Below are positions 7,542-19,231 of a stretch of DNA of 64,000 bases, piece by piece. The stretch covers positions 16,502 through 80,501 of the forward strand of contig JANXTR010000050.1 of assembly GCA_025352325.1 (NCBI GenBank), given 5' to 3'. The stretch is from Microbacteriaceae bacterium. GTDB taxonomy: Bacteria > Actinomycetota > Actinomycetes > Actinomycetales > Microbacteriaceae. The notes under the pieces were generated by a model. That model searched no databases. It saw only the letters and a program-made list of their open reading frames with translations, and was not told where the DNA came from. The translations under genes and the position numbers were made by a program. The number at the start of each line of letters is the position of its first letter. The stretch's first letter is position 1.

Positions 7542-9032
7542 CTAGGCGCTCGGAGGCACCGGCGCGGGGAGCTCGAGCACCTTCGCTGTGCGAGCAAGCG
7601 TCTTCCGGGCCTTCGCCTCGTCGTCGGCGAGCAGGGTGCCGTAGCTCGGGACCATTTTCTTGAGCTGCGTCTTCCAGCCCGCGAGGCGGTCCGGGAAGCA
7701 CTTGGCGAGCACGTCGAGCATGATCGGGACCGCCGTCGAGGCGCCGGGCGAAGCGCCGAGGAGTCCGGCGATCGAGCCGTCGGCCGAGCTGACCACCTCG
7801 GTACCGAACTGGATCACGGCCTTGCCGTTGGCATCCCGTTTCATGATCTGCACGCGCTGGCCCGCCGTCTCGAGGCGCCAGTCGCCCGCTTTCGCGTTCG
7901 GCGCGAACTGCTGCAGAGCGGCGAGCTTCTTTTTCGGGCCGGCGAGCAGTTCGCCGATCAGGTAGCCGACGAGCGAGAGGTTGGTGAGACCGGCACCGAT
8001 CATCGTGCCGATGTTGTGCGGGCGGATCGAGCCGAACAGGTCGAACCAGGATCCGGTCTTGAGGAACTTCGGCGTGAACCCGGCGTACGGACCGAACAAC
8101 AAGCTGACCTTGCCGTCGACGACGCGGGTGTCGAGGTGCGGAACAGACATCGGAGGCGAGCCGACGGCGGCCCTGCCGTAGACCTTCGCCTGGTGACGGG
8201 CCACGACGGCCGGGTCGTCGGTGCGGAGCCACAGCCCGCTGATCGGGAAGCCGCCGTAGCCGCGGATCTCTTTGATGCCCGACTTCTGCAGCAGCGTGAG
8301 CGCCGCACCACCGGCGCCGACGAACACGAAACGCGCCGTCAGCTCAATGGTCGTGCCGCCGATCTCGTGCCGCATGCCGATGTGCCAGAGCCCGTCGCGC
8401 TTCTTCACGAGGCGCGTGACCGTGTGCTCGAGCTTCAGCTTGGCGCCCGACTTGACGAGCCCGTTGATGAGCAGGTGGGTCAGCGATCCGAAGTCGATGT
8501 CGGTGCCCGCGGTGATGCGGGTCGCGGCGATCGGCTCGGCCTTGCGGCGACCCGTGATGAGCAGCGGCGCCCAGGAGCGGATGACCTTCGGGTCGTCGCT
8601 GAACTCCATGCCCTGGAAGAGCGGATGGCCCTGCAACGCCTCGTGACGCTTCCGGAGGTAGGCGACGTTGTCCTCTCCCCAGACAAAGCTCATGTGCGGC
8701 ACGGGGTTGATGAAACGCTCCGGCTCGGGCAGCAGACCCTCGCCGACGAGGTACGACCAGAACTGACGCGAGACCTGGAACTGCTCGTTCACCTTGACGG
8801 CCTGTGTGACGTCGATCGTGCCGTCGGCCTTCTCGGGCGTGTAGTTGAGCTCGCACAGCGCCGAGTGGCCGGTGCCAGCGTTGTTCCACGGGTTCGAGCT
8901 TTCGAGGGCGACATCGCCGAGCCGCTCGAGGATTGTGACCGTCCAGTCGGGCTGCAGCTGGTGGAGCAGGGAACCGAGCGTCGCGCTCATGATCCCGCCC
9001 CCGATGAGGACGACGTCGATCGGTTTGCTCAC
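7542..9032 (-). CDS. mqo: Malate:quinone oxidoreductase
   Basis: Peripheral membrane FAD enzyme that oxidises malate to oxaloacetate and passes electrons to quinone, replacing or assisting malate dehydrogenase in the TCA cycle. The 496-aa protein has the N-terminal FAD-binding motif VVLIGGGIMSATLG (residues 7-20), the ERLGDVALESSNPWNNAGTG region typical of Mqo, a long substrate domain, and the C-terminal GASPGAST loop near FAD. Length and motifs are those of a full family member. It is followed 18 bp after its start by the SGNH hydrolase stop, on the same strand. The gene downstream is decayed, so mqo ends its transcription unit. Confidence 0.96.
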   Translation of the reverse strand: MSKPIDVVLIGGGIMSATLGSLLHQLQPDWTVTILERLGDVALESSNPWNNAGTGHSALCELNYTPEKADGTIDVTQAVKVNEQFQVSRQFWSYLVGEGLLPEPERFINPVPHMSFVWGEDNVAYLRKRHEALQGHPLFQGMEFSDDPKVIRSWAPLLITGRRKAEPIAATRITAGTDIDFGSLTHLLINGLVKSGAKLKLEHTVTRLVKKRDGLWHIGMRHEIGGTTIELTARFVFVGAGGAALTLLQKSGIKEIRGYGGFPISGLWLRTDDPAVVARHQAKVYGRAAVGSPPMSVPHLDTRVVDGKVSLLFGPYAGFTPKFLKTGSWFDLFGSIRPHNIGTMIGAGLTNLSLVGYLIGELLAGPKKKLAALQQFAPNAKAGDWRLETAGQRVQIMKRDANGKAVIQFGTEVVSSADGSIAGLLGASPGASTAVPIMLDVLAKCFPDRLAGWKTQLKKMVPSYGTLLADDEAKARKTLARTAKVLELPAPVPPSA

Positions 9033-9050
9033 GCCCCCATTCTAAGCGGG

Positions 9051-9632
9051 CTAGAGGCCCAGCTTGATGAGGGCGGCATCCATCTCGACCGCCATATGTG
9101 CGTAGCCGGCGTCATTCGGGTGGAGGCCGTCGTCGGCCATCCACTCGGGATGGTGCTCGATCCAGTGCGAGGCTCCGGGGATGTAGTCGGCGCCGATCGC
9201 GGTCGCCTCGTCGTGTACCCAGCCGATGATGACGCCCAGCGACTTCGGCCGGTCGTCGGTGTACCAGAACGGCTCGACCACGATGAAGCGCGCGTCCGGC
9301 AGGTCGTTCTTGAGGCCTGCGAGGTCGCCGATGATCGCGGCGTAGATCTGCTTCTTGGCGCCCGCGTAACTGAAGTTGTCGTTCAGACCCATCGTGACGA
9401 AGACGATGTCCGGATGCTGCGCCACGATGAGCGCCGGCTCGTCGACGCCGAACGCCTCCCGGTTGTTCACGAAGCCGAGCCCGTTGACGCTCGGGTTGAA
9501 CTCGTTCCAGCCGCGCTGCTCGCCGACGATCGTGGACCAGCGCTTGCTCGGATCGCTCGCGCCGATGCCCAGCGTGTACGAGTCGCCGTAGAACGCGACG
9601 ACCGGGGCGCCGGGAGTGCTGGTGGGGGTCAT
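9051..9632 (-). CDS. SGNH/GDSL hydrolase, former lipoprotein?
   Basis: Serine esterase/lipase of the SGNH fold, substrate unknown. Blocks are clear: FYGDSYTLG (nucleophile Ser), NGLGF, MGLNDN (block III Asn) and DGLHPNDAGY (block V Asp-His). I start at the ATG at 9632 (193 aa) because AGGAGG lies five bases upstream. Curiously the same frame continues upstream as an excellent lipoprotein leader (RTKRFRAIVGAALLLAALAGC, then a QKSQ-repeat linker). That stretch has no ATG, GTG or TTG before its basic region; the only start is a GTG at 9728, inside the hydrophobic core. Either the enzyme is now cytosolic because the leader start was lost, or translation begins at 9728 or at a rare codon. Confidence 0.75.
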   Translation of the reverse strand: MTPTSTPGAPVVAFYGDSYTLGIGASDPSKRWSTIVGEQRGWNEFNPSVNGLGFVNNREAFGVDEPALIVAQHPDIVFVTMGLNDNFSYAGAKKQIYAAIIGDLAGLKNDLPDARFIVVEPFWYTDDRPKSLGVIIGWVHDEATAIGADYIPGASHWIEHHPEWMADDGLHPNDAGYAHMAVEMDAALIKLGL

Positions 9633-9909
9633 GTTCGCCTCCTGGGCCTGGCTCTTCTGGCTCTGACTCTTCTGGGTCTGACTCTCTGCGCAACCTGCGA
9701 GCGCGGCGAGCAGCAGGGCGGCTCCCACGATGGCACGAAATCTCTTGGTTCGGAGAGGCCCAGCGTTCCGGTGGCACCCGCAAGACAGGGTGAATACCGC
9801 CTCACGGCGAGGCGCCGCACACCTCCTGGCGAGCGCATCTACCCTGGCCAGGTCATCACACCTGACGAGCGCACCAAACCCCCGCGAAGACGGCTCCCGC
9901 GGTGAGCCG

Positions 9910-12486
<2,577 letters not shown>

Positions 12487-12493
12487 CTCGGCG

Positions 12494-13012
12494 CTAGCGG
12501 CCGGTGCCGCCGTGGACGGTCGCGACCTCGTCGGCGTCCAGGCCGAATGCGGTGTGCACGACGCGCATCGCCTCGTGCAGGGTGTCGGCGCGGGTGACGA
12601 CCGAGATGCGGATCTCGCTGGTCGAGATCATCTCGATGTTGATCCCGGCATCCGACAGCGCTCGGAACAGCTGCGCCGAGACGCCCGCGCTGGTGCGCAT
12701 GCCGGCGCCGACGACTGCGAGCTTGCCGATCTGGTCGTCGTACTGCAGCGACGAGAAACCGACCTCGGGCTGGGCCGCACGCAGGGCCGTCAGCACCTTC
12801 TCCCCCTCGCCCTTGGGCAGGGTGAACGAGATGTCGGTCAGGCCGGTGACGGCCGCCGAGACGTTCTGCACGATCATGTCGATGTTGGCGCCGGTCTTCG
12901 CGACGATCGCGAAGATATCGGCCGCTTTGCCGGGCACGTCGGGAACGCCGACGACCGTGATCTTCGCCTCGTTCAGGTCGCCAGCGACGCCGGTGATGAT
13001 GGGCTCTTCCAT
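12494..13012 (-). CDS. lysC: Aspartate kinase beta subunit (internal in-frame start)
   Basis: The ATG at 13012, in frame inside lysC (MEEPIITGV), is preceded by AGGAAGG seven bases upstream, a near-perfect ribosome site within the coding sequence. It would give a 172-aa product that is just the two ACT domains, as in the Corynebacterium and Bacillus enzymes with overlapping alpha and beta subunits. The beta chain would be the regulatory partner in an alpha2-beta2 complex. The sequence shows the site; its use is inferred from those families. Confidence 0.6.
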   Translation of the reverse strand: MEEPIITGVAGDLNEAKITVVGVPDVPGKAADIFAIVAKTGANIDMIVQNVSAAVTGLTDISFTLPKGEGEKVLTALRAAQPEVGFSSLQYDDQIGKLAVVGAGMRTSAGVSAQLFRALSDAGINIEMISTSEIRISVVTRADTLHEAMRVVHTAFGLDADEVATVHGGTGR

Positions 13013-13774
13013 GGCGGAGCCTTCCTGGGTCTGAGGGATGCGGTCGGCGGTGACCCAGGTGCCCTCGTTGTTGTTGAACGACGAACGGACATGCAGTTTC
13101 ACGCCATGACGACGGGCATATTCCACCGCGCGAATGTAGAGCACCTTCGCCCCCGCGGCTGCGAGCTCCAGCATCTCCTCGCTGGTGACGGAGTCGATTT
13201 TGTGCGCGCGGGGCACGATCCGGGGATCGGCCGTGAAGACGCCGTCGACGTCCGTGTAGATCTCGCAGACGTCGGCACCGAGGGCGGCGGCGAGCGCGAC
13301 GGCCGTCGTGTCAGAGCCTCCGCGTCCGAGCGTAGTGATGTCTTTGCTGTCGCGGTTGAAGCCCTGGAATCCGGCGACGATCGTGATCGCGCCCTCGTCG
13401 AGCGCCTCGCGGAGCCGCACCGGGGTGACGTCGACGATGCGAGCAGAGCCGTGGCGGGCATCCGTGATCATGCCGGCCTGACTGCCGGTGTAGCTGCGGG
13501 CCTCGACGCCCATGCTCTTGATCGCCATCGCCAGGAGCGCCATCGAGATGCGCTCGCCGGTCGTGAGCAGCATGTCGAGTTCACGCGCGTCCGGGATCGG
13601 GGTGACCTGGTGCGCGAGGTCGAGCAGGTCGTCGGTCGTGTCGCCCATCGCGCTGACGGCGACGACGACCTCGTTGCCGGCCTTGCGCGTCTCGACGATG
13701 CGCGTGGCGACCCGCTTAATGCTCTCGGCGTCCGCGACGGACGAGCCGCCGTACTTCTGGACGATGAGACTCAC
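12494..13774 (-). CDS. lysC: Aspartate kinase
   Basis: Phosphorylates aspartate with ATP, the first step to lysine/diaminopimelate, threonine and methionine. The 426-aa alpha subunit has the kinase motif KYGGSSVAD (residues 7-15), a catalytic amino-acid kinase domain to about residue 245, and two C-terminal ACT domains (about 265-335 and 345-415) that bind feedback inhibitors. Length and layout are those of the Corynebacterium-type alpha2-beta2 enzyme. The gene contains an internal ribosome site and start for the beta subunit. No lysine riboswitch is possible in the 54 bp to the upstream HAD gene, which reads in the same direction. Confidence 0.96.
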   Translation of the reverse strand: MSLIVQKYGGSSVADAESIKRVATRIVETRKAGNEVVVAVSAMGDTTDDLLDLAHQVTPIPDARELDMLLTTGERISMALLAMAIKSMGVEARSYTGSQAGMITDARHGSARIVDVTPVRLREALDEGAITIVAGFQGFNRDSKDITTLGRGGSDTTAVALAAALGADVCEIYTDVDGVFTADPRIVPRAHKIDSVTSEEMLELAAAGAKVLYIRAVEYARRHGVKLHVRSSFNNNEGTWVTADRIPQTQEGSAMEEPIITGVAGDLNEAKITVVGVPDVPGKAADIFAIVAKTGANIDMIVQNVSAAVTGLTDISFTLPKGEGEKVLTALRAAQPEVGFSSLQYDDQIGKLAVVGAGMRTSAGVSAQLFRALSDAGINIEMISTSEIRISVVTRADTLHEAMRVVHTAFGLDADEVATVHGGTGR

Positions 13775-13828
13775 CCCCCTAGATTACCGGGGGCCCAGGA
13801 GCGGGGTACGGCGCGGAGCTACTGCGTA

Positions 13829-14629
13829 CTACTGCGTGCGCTCGGCCGCGTCGTCGGCTCGCGAGGCCAGGAACGCCTCGATGAACTCGGCCGTGTCCTC
13901 CCAGCCCTCGACCGCGAAGGTGGGGACGCCGAGGGCCTTCACCGGGTAGTCGTTGCCGTCAGGATCGAGCCGGTCGCCGACGAAGAGCATCTCGTCGATC
14001 GGGATCTCCGTGAGCGCCGCCAACCGGTTCATGCCGTAGGCCTTATCGATCCCGACCCGCGTGATGTCGATGCTCGTGGAGCCCCCCGACCGCACCTCGA
14101 GCTGCGGTAGCAGGGCCTGCACGGCGGCGCGCAGCGAGTTCTTCTTCTCGCCCGTCGGGTCCCATGCCTTCTTGGCGTCGACCGGAGCCTGCTGGCCGAG
14201 CGCCGAGAAGGTGATCTGCGATCCGCGATCCTCGAGGATCGGGCCCCAGGTGTCGTCGGCCCACAGCCCGAGCCGCCTGGCCTCCTCCTCGACCGCGCGC
14301 AGCGCCGCCTTCTTCTCGTCGGCGGTGAGGTTCTCGGCGTACTGCTGGTGCCAGAACGCTTCGCGCGGGTTGTCGCCCACGTAGCGGTAGTACTGGGTGC
14401 CGCAGGTGGGCATGAGGTGCAGGCGACCGAGCGCCTCGGGATTGTCGAGCGGCAGGTTGTTGACCAGCTGGCTCTGGAACTGCGCGAAATTGCCACCCGA
14501 GATCACGCACACCTCGACGGCGTCGAGCAGCCGCACCAGGAGCCGCGCCATCCGAGGATCGACCGGGGACTTCGAGGGGGCGAGGGTGTCGTCGAGGTCG
14601 AAGGCAACCAGCTGAGGGGGTGTCGTCAC
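13829..14629 (-). CDS. HAD-superfamily (IIB) sugar phosphatase / phosphomannomutase-like hydrolase
   Basis: Cytosolic phosphatase-fold enzyme, 266 aa. HAD motif I is FDLDDTLAPSK (nucleophile D11, acid/base D13), motif II VCVISGGN, motif III includes the conserved Lys near TRVGIDKAYGM, and motif IV is LFVGDRLDPDGNDY. The insertion of about 100 residues between motifs II and III is the type IIB (Cof/SPP-like) cap. Members act on sugar phosphates; the substrate is unknown. The start is a GTG. It is divergent from the thioesterase gene (55 bp between starts) and 54 bp upstream of lysC on the same strand. A short tandem repeat (TACTGCG twice) lies at its stop. Confidence 0.85.
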   Translation of the reverse strand: MTTPPQLVAFDLDDTLAPSKSPVDPRMARLLVRLLDAVEVCVISGGNFAQFQSQLVNNLPLDNPEALGRLHLMPTCGTQYYRYVGDNPREAFWHQQYAENLTADEKKAALRAVEEEARRLGLWADDTWGPILEDRGSQITFSALGQQAPVDAKKAWDPTGEKKNSLRAAVQALLPQLEVRSGGSTSIDITRVGIDKAYGMNRLAALTEIPIDEMLFVGDRLDPDGNDYPVKALGVPTFAVEGWEDTAEFIEAFLASRADDAAERTQ

Positions 14630-14684
14630 CCAGTCAGTGTGCCAGACCCGGTGCGAGACCTGATCGGAGGGTTAGGGTGTCGGC

Positions 14685-15206
14685 ATGACGGAGGAACGAG
14701 CCGGGTGGGGCGCCGAAAGCTCTCTGACGGTGACCTGGAACGACCCGAAGTCCGCCCTCGCTCTGGTGCAGACGATGAGCGGACTCGACTACCTGCGCGG
14801 CATGGCCTCGGGCGCGCTGCCGCTGCCACCTTTCGTCATGCTGCTCGGCATGGGCATCACTTCGGTCGAGGACGGCGAGGTCACCTTCACCCTGCAACCA
14901 CACGCGAGCCACTACAACCCGATCGGCGTGGTCCATGGCGGGGTGCTCTCGACCGCGCTGGACACGGTCGCCGGCTGCGCCGTGCACTCGACGCTCGAGC
15001 CCGGCTGGGGCTACACCTCGATCGACCTCAACGTGAGCTTTCTGCGGGGGGTGACGCTCGACTCGGGGCTCATCACCTTCACCGGTCGCGTCATCAAGCG
15101 CGGGCGACGGGTGATGTTCACGACCGCCGAAGGGGCGGATGCCGCGGGCGACCTGGTCGCGACGGCGACAAGCTCGCTGCTCGTGATTGAACCGCCCCGG
15201 GGATAG
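14685..15206 (+). CDS. PaaI-family hot-dog thioesterase
   Basis: Acyl-CoA thioesterase of the hot-dog fold, 173 aa. The core motif is HYNPIGVVHGGVLSTALDT (about residues 66-84), in which the HGG turn and following Asp form the active-site region of PaaI-type enzymes. FLRGVTLDSGLITFTGRVI forms the second strand pair. The natural thioester is unknown; family members hydrolyse aromatic or branched acyl-CoA. It stands alone on the plus strand between the divergent HAD gene and convergent recR. The 84 bp after the stop hold a degenerate copy of the GGTCGAG palindromic repeat seen near xylB and metB. Confidence 0.85.
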   Translation: MTEERAGWGAESSLTVTWNDPKSALALVQTMSGLDYLRGMASGALPLPPFVMLLGMGITSVEDGEVTFTLQPHASHYNPIGVVHGGVLSTALDTVAGCAVHSTLEPGWGYTSIDLNVSFLRGVTLDSGLITFTGRVIKRGRRVMFTTAEGADAAGDLVATATSSLLVIEPPRG

Positions 15207-15290
15207 CTCTGGTCGAGCAGGGGGCGAGCGGCTGGGCGATCGGGCGGCCGACCACCGCAACCGGGTCGGCGCGGTCCGGCACGGGCGGGC

Positions 15291-15890
15291 TCAGGCTTCG
15301 ACGACCCGCCGACCCTCGAAAGCGCGCCCGAGGGTGACCTCGTCGGCGTACTCGAGGTCGCCGCCGACCGGGAGCCCGGAGGCGAGCCGTGTGACGCGCA
15401 AGCCGGGCTGCACCAGCAGCCGCGCCAGGTAGGTGGCCGTCGCCTCCCCCTCGAGGTTCGGGTCGGTGGCGATGATGACCTCGGTGACCGTGGCATCCGC
15501 GAGTCGTTTCACGAGCTGCGTGAAGCGGAGCTCGTTGGGGCCGATCCCGTCAATCGGGCTGAGAGCGCCGCCGAGCACGTGATAGAGGCCGCGGAACTCG
15601 CGGGTGCGCTCGACCGCCGCGACGTCCTTCGCCTCTTCGACGACGCAGATGATGGCCTGATTGCGGCGGACGTCACGGCAGATCGTGCAGGTGTCCTGCT
15701 CGCTAACGTTGCCGCAGATGGAGCAGAAGCGCACCTTCTCGCGCACATCCATCAGGATCTGCGCGAGGCGGGTGGTGTCGAAGCTCTGCGTCTGCAGGAT
15801 GTGAAATGCGATCCGCTGCGCCGACTTCGGCCCGATGCCAGGCAGCCGACCGAGTTCGTCGATGAGTTCCTGGACGATGCCCTCGTACAC
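15291..15890 (-). CDS. recR: Recombination mediator protein RecR
   Basis: Works with RecF and RecO to load RecA on single-stranded DNA gaps. The 199-aa protein has the N-terminal helix-hairpin-helix ([17 protein letters not shown], about residues 11-27), a four-Cys zinc finger (CSICG and CTIC, about 56-72), a Toprim domain ([12 protein letters not shown] to about 175) and the Walker B-like C-terminus. Length is typical. It is 3 bp downstream of the dnaX stop on the same strand; the dnaX-recR pair is widely conserved in bacteria. Confidence 0.97.
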   Translation of the reverse strand: MYEGIVQELIDELGRLPGIGPKSAQRIAFHILQTQSFDTTRLAQILMDVREKVRFCSICGNVSEQDTCTICRDVRRNQAIICVVEEAKDVAAVERTREFRGLYHVLGGALSPIDGIGPNELRFTQLVKRLADATVTEVIIATDPNLEGEATATYLARLLVQPGLRVTRLASGLPVGGDLEYADEVTLGRAFEGRRVVEA

Positions 15891-15893
15891 GCG

Positions 15894-17999
15894 CTACTCC
15901 GCGCTTCCGGGCGCCGACGGCGGGTTGCCCGGATCGAGCGGAACGGGCACGTCGCGCGGGGCCAGGTTCTGCTCCTCGATGAAGCTGGCGCCGAGCAGTT
16001 CGCGCACGACGGCTTCCCCGTAGCGCGCGGATGCCTTCGGCTGGCCGCGGCGTGGAGCCGTCGGCGCGGGCGCGGAGGAGACCTTCGCCGGCGCGGTGCG
16101 AGCGGCGGCCCGCGGCGCAGGAACTACGGCCTCGACGACCGGCTCCGGCTCCTCGGCCGGTGGCTCGAATGGCGGTTCCGGCTCGTCGGCGGGCGGTGCC
16201 TCGTCGACGGGAGCGGATCCCGGGATCACGGCGACGTTCCAACCGTTCGAGGATGCCGGGGTGCGGGCAGGGGGCGTCGCTGCCGCGGTGGGGGCGGCCG
16301 CGATGGGGGCGGCCGCGGCATCCACCCGCGCCACGTATTTGACCCGGATGCCCAGCACGGTGTTGATCGCCGTGCGCAGAGTCTCGCTCACGCTGTCGCC
16401 CGAAATCGGGCGGTCCTTGAAGTTGGTGACGTCGGTCTCGCTCGGAAACGAGAGCGTCAGCACATCGCCGTCGAGAACCCGCGGGGTCGCCGTGTAGACG
16501 ACCATCCAGGCGGTGCGTTTGGCCTTCTGCACGACCTCGAGGATCTCGGGCCAGCCGTCCTTGAGCTGCGACAGCGTGACTGCGGCGGCAGCTTCGGCGA
16601 CGACGGGATCGGCAGGGATCGGCTCGGGCGCGGGGTGACCAGCCCACTCGGGCGCGGACTCGGGCGTCGGGCCCGACTGCTGGGCGGGAGGCGTCTCGCG
16701 AACGGGCGCCTGAGCCCTCGGTTCGGGAGCGCTGGCGGGCACGGCGGGCGTGGACGGCGCAGTGACAGCCGCCGCCGGTGCGGACGCCGTTACCGAGTCG
16801 TCGGCGATGTTCATGCGGCGTTCGAGTCGCTCGACGCGCGCGAGTGATCCGCGATCGCTGTCGTCGGCGGCCGGGACGAGCAGCCGCGCCACCATGAGCT
16901 CGAGATGCAGCCGCGGCGAAGTCGCGCCCGTCATCTCGGTGAGCGAGCTGTTGACGACATCGGCGGCCCGGGAGAGTTCGGCCGCGCCGAAGGCGACGGA
17001 CGCCACACTCATCCGGTCCAGCTCGTCCTGTGGTGTGCCGCGCAACACTGCCGCGGCCCCGTCACGCGTGGCGGCCACGACGATGAGGTCGCGGAGGCGC
17101 TCCAGCAAATCCTCGACAAAGCGGCGCGGATCCTGGCCGGTCTGGATGACGCGGTCGACCGCGGAGAACGCGCCCCCGGCATCCATAGCTCCGAGCGCGT
17201 CGACGACCTCGTCAAGGAGGGCCGCGTGCGTGTACCCGAGCAGCGCCACCGCGCGCTCGTACTCGACCGTGCCTCCCGACGGCGAGCTGCCTGTGGAGCC
17301 GGCGCCCAGCTCGGAACCGGAGATGAGCTGGTCGAGCAACGAGAGGGTGTCGCGCACCGAGCCGCCGCCCGCGCGGACGACCAGGGGCAGTACGCCCGGC
17401 TGCACCGCGACCTTCTCGGATTCGCAGAGCTGCTGCACGTAGTCGAGCATCTGCGCGGGCGGCACGAGCCGGAACGGGTAGTGGTGCGTGCGGCTGCGGA
17501 TCGTGCCGATGACCTTCTCGGGCTCGGTCGTCGCGAAGATGAATTTGACGTGATCCGGCGGCTCCTCGACGAGCTTGAGCAGCGCGTTGAAGCCCTGGGG
17601 CGTCACCATGTGCGCCTCGTCGAGGATGAAGATCTTGTAGCGGTCGCGGGCGGGGGCGAAGGCGGCGCGCTCGCGCAGGTCGCGCGCGTCGTCCACTCCG
17701 TTGTGGCTCGCGGCGTCGATCTCGACGACGTCGAGGGATCCGCTGCCGTCGCGGGCGAGCTCAACGCAGCTCGCGCACTTTCCGCACGGGGTGTCGGTCG
17801 GGCCCTCCGCACAGTTCAGGCAGCGGGCCAGGATGCGCGCGCTCGTCGTCTTGCCGCAGCCACGCGGACCGCTGAACAGGTAGGCGTGGTTGACGCGATC
17901 GGTGCGCAGCGCGGTGCGCAGCGGATCGGTCACCTGCGACTGGCCGATGAGTTCGGCGAACGTCTCCGGCCGATAGCGGCGGTAGAGGGCGGTGACCAC
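15894..17999 (-). CDS. dnaX: DNA polymerase III subunits gamma/tau
   Basis: Clamp-loader ATPase of the replisome, 701 aa from the GTG start (VVTALYRRYRPETF). AAA+ motifs: Walker A GPRGCGKT (residues 44-51), a zinc module with C60, C63, C72, C75 and C78, Walker B ILDEAH, and the sensor region TTEPEKVIGTIRSRT. Domain III follows to about residue 380. After that come a long Ala/Pro-rich tether and tau-specific C-terminal domains that bind DnaE and DnaB. The frame is open 366 bp upstream, but that stretch covers the SRP RNA gene and is not coding. No programmed-frameshift slippery A-run is obvious. It is divergent from the SRP RNA, a common actinobacterial layout. Confidence 0.95.
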   Translation of the reverse strand: MVTALYRRYRPETFAELIGQSQVTDPLRTALRTDRVNHAYLFSGPRGCGKTTSARILARCLNCAEGPTDTPCGKCASCVELARDGSGSLDVVEIDAASHNGVDDARDLRERAAFAPARDRYKIFILDEAHMVTPQGFNALLKLVEEPPDHVKFIFATTEPEKVIGTIRSRTHHYPFRLVPPAQMLDYVQQLCESEKVAVQPGVLPLVVRAGGGSVRDTLSLLDQLISGSELGAGSTGSSPSGGTVEYERAVALLGYTHAALLDEVVDALGAMDAGGAFSAVDRVIQTGQDPRRFVEDLLERLRDLIVVAATRDGAAAVLRGTPQDELDRMSVASVAFGAAELSRAADVVNSSLTEMTGATSPRLHLELMVARLLVPAADDSDRGSLARVERLERRMNIADDSVTASAPAAAVTAPSTPAVPASAPEPRAQAPVRETPPAQQSGPTPESAPEWAGHPAPEPIPADPVVAEAAAAVTLSQLKDGWPEILEVVQKAKRTAWMVVYTATPRVLDGDVLTLSFPSETDVTNFKDRPISGDSVSETLRTAINTVLGIRVKYVARVDAAAAPIAAAPTAAATPPARTPASSNGWNVAVIPGSAPVDEAPPADEPEPPFEPPAEEPEPVVEAVVPAPRAAARTAPAKVSSAPAPTAPRRGQPKASARYGEAVVRELLGASFIEEQNLAPRDVPVPLDPGNPPSAPGSAE

Positions 18000-18096
18000 G
18001 TCCCCACAGTAGCCGCAGCCCACGACCCCGACTGGCGGTCCGCAGCCCGTGGCCCGCGGGTCGCGCCGCAGGAGCGGCGGCGCGTAAACTGATCTC

Positions 18097-18184
18097 GGCT
18101 CCCCGCGTGGCGCCATCCAGGCCAACTCCCCCAGGGCGGAAACGCAGCAAGGGTAACCGGGCTCTGGCGGGTGCGCGGGGGGTC
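18097..18184 (+). ncRNA. ffs: Signal recognition particle RNA (4.5S type)
   Basis: The conserved SRP domain IV apical part is present: GGCGGAAACGCAGCAAGGG around 18135-18153, containing the GGAA tetraloop and the asymmetric loop that Ffh binds. The flanks pair into one long hairpin: CCCCGCG at 18101 with CGCGGGG near 18174-18180, GCGCCATCC with the opposite strand. A -10-like TAAACT at 18085-18090 fits a start at about 18097. It binds Ffh and directs membrane protein targeting. It is divergent from dnaX. The ends are estimated from pairing. Confidence 0.92.
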
Positions 18185-18382
18185 GTTTCATTTCTGGCTG
18201 CGCCGCCGCTCCTGCGGCGCAGCACGCTCCGCACGACGACCATGCCGCCGCGCTTCGCTGGCCGCCCGTCCGGCCGGTCCCCGCCCCAACCGTGCCCACC
18301 TGCGTGTCCCCCTTTCGTGCGACATGACCGCGCAGACGAGACCGGTATGCTCCTTGATTGGCCACCGCTCCCGAGCGGTCCA

Positions 18383-18467
18383 GGAGGATTCGCCTAGTGG
18401 CCTATGGCGCACGCTTGGAAAGCGTGTTGGGTGAAAGCCCTCGGGGGTTCGAATCCCCCATCCTCCG
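18383..18467 (+). tRNA. tRNA-Ser (anticodon GGA)
   Basis: An 85-base cloverleaf with acceptor pair GGAGGAT/ATCCTCC, discriminator G, anticodon arm CACGCTTGGAAAGCGTG carrying anticodon GGA, a long variable arm (TTGGGTGAAAGCCCTC) typical of serine tRNAs, and T-arm GGGGGTTCGAATCCCCC. CCA is not encoded (GCACC follows). It reads UCC/UCU codons. A TATGCT hexamer at 18346-18351 is a plausible -10. The 200 bp between ffs and this tRNA hold no gene I can support. Confidence 0.96.
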
Positions 18468-18576
18468 CACCGAATTACCCGAGCGATTCCCAGCCTCCGA
18501 ATCGTCGCAGCACCACCTGGCACGAACACCACCACCACGTAACACGCCGAGGATCGCAGCGCACGGAGGGACCTCA

Positions 18577-19185
18577 ATGGCATCCACCACCACGTCGATC
18601 CTCGTACGCCCGCGGCGCTCCCTGATGACGACGGCCTTCGTCTCGATCGTGCTCGGGATGCTCCCCGTCTTCGGCGTCCTGTACTGGTTTGGCGTGCAGC
18701 ACGGCAGTTGGATGCCCGTGCTCATCGTCCATCTCGTGATGGTCGTGCTCTCGGTAGGGGTGATGCTGCGCCAGCTGACCGTGTACACGGCGGTCTCTGC
18801 GAGCGAGCTCACCGGCCGGGGCATCTTCAGCCCGCTGGAACGTGTCCCGCTCGACCGGATCGCCAAGGTCACGCTCGTTCCGACCTACATCGGGCAGGCG
18901 TCCGAGCCCGTGCAGCAGCTGCTGGTCCGGGATGCCGCCGGCCACCGCCTGTTCCGGATGCGCGGCACGTTCTGGCACGCGGGCGACCTCGCCACGGTCG
19001 CCGCGGCTCTGCCCGTCGCTGTGACGGTCGTGAAGGAGCCGATGAGCATCCAGGAGTTCTTCCGCCTCTACCCGGGCAGCGCGTACTGGTTCGAGAACCG
19101 CCCGGCGGTGCGCGTCGCCGTCGTCGTGCTCGCGGTCCTGCTGGTCGCCGCCGTCACGGCGCTGATCCAGGCCGTTTTCCGCTGA
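18577..19185 (+). CDS. Membrane protein with PH-like domain, function unknown
   Basis: A 202-aa protein started at the ATG at 18577, which has GGAGGG seven bases upstream. It has two N-terminal membrane helices (about residues 18-38 and 45-65), a soluble middle (about 70-150) of the bacterial PH-like type (VYTAVSASELTGRGIFSPLE, then a VPLDRIAKVTL strand), and one helix at the C-terminus (about 175-200). Its layout resembles small YdbS/YdbT-like membrane proteins, but I do not recognise a specific family. It lies 110 bp after tRNA-Ser on the same strand and converges on the HerA-like gene. Confidence 0.7.
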   Translation: MASTTTSILVRPRRSLMTTAFVSIVLGMLPVFGVLYWFGVQHGSWMPVLIVHLVMVVLSVGVMLRQLTVYTAVSASELTGRGIFSPLERVPLDRIAKVTLVPTYIGQASEPVQQLLVRDAAGHRLFRMRGTFWHAGDLATVAAALPVAVTVVKEPMSIQEFFRLYPGSAYWFENRPAVRVAVVVLAVLLVAAVTALIQAVFR

Positions 19186-19231
19186 CCGGGGTCGGCGCGG
19201 TTCGCAACGGGAGGGACGACTCGCGTGCCGC

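Noticed and set aside
9772..9905. Plus-strand stretch resembling the N-terminal region of a uracil permease (PGQVITPDER)
   Set aside because: Only about ten residues look similar, there is no start codon, ribosome site or downstream body, and the frame stops at once.
13775..13828. Lysine riboswitch before lysC
   Set aside because: The interval is only 54 bp, too short for the aptamer, and shows none of its motifs.
15207..15290. GGTCGAGCAG sequence after the thioesterase gene as a fourth palindromic repeat
   Set aside because: The right arm (ATCGAGACC) is missing, so it is at most a decayed copy.
15894..18365. Longer dnaX beginning at 18365
   Set aside because: The added 122 codons cover the SRP RNA gene and do not resemble any DnaX N-terminus; VVTALYRRYRP is the conserved start.
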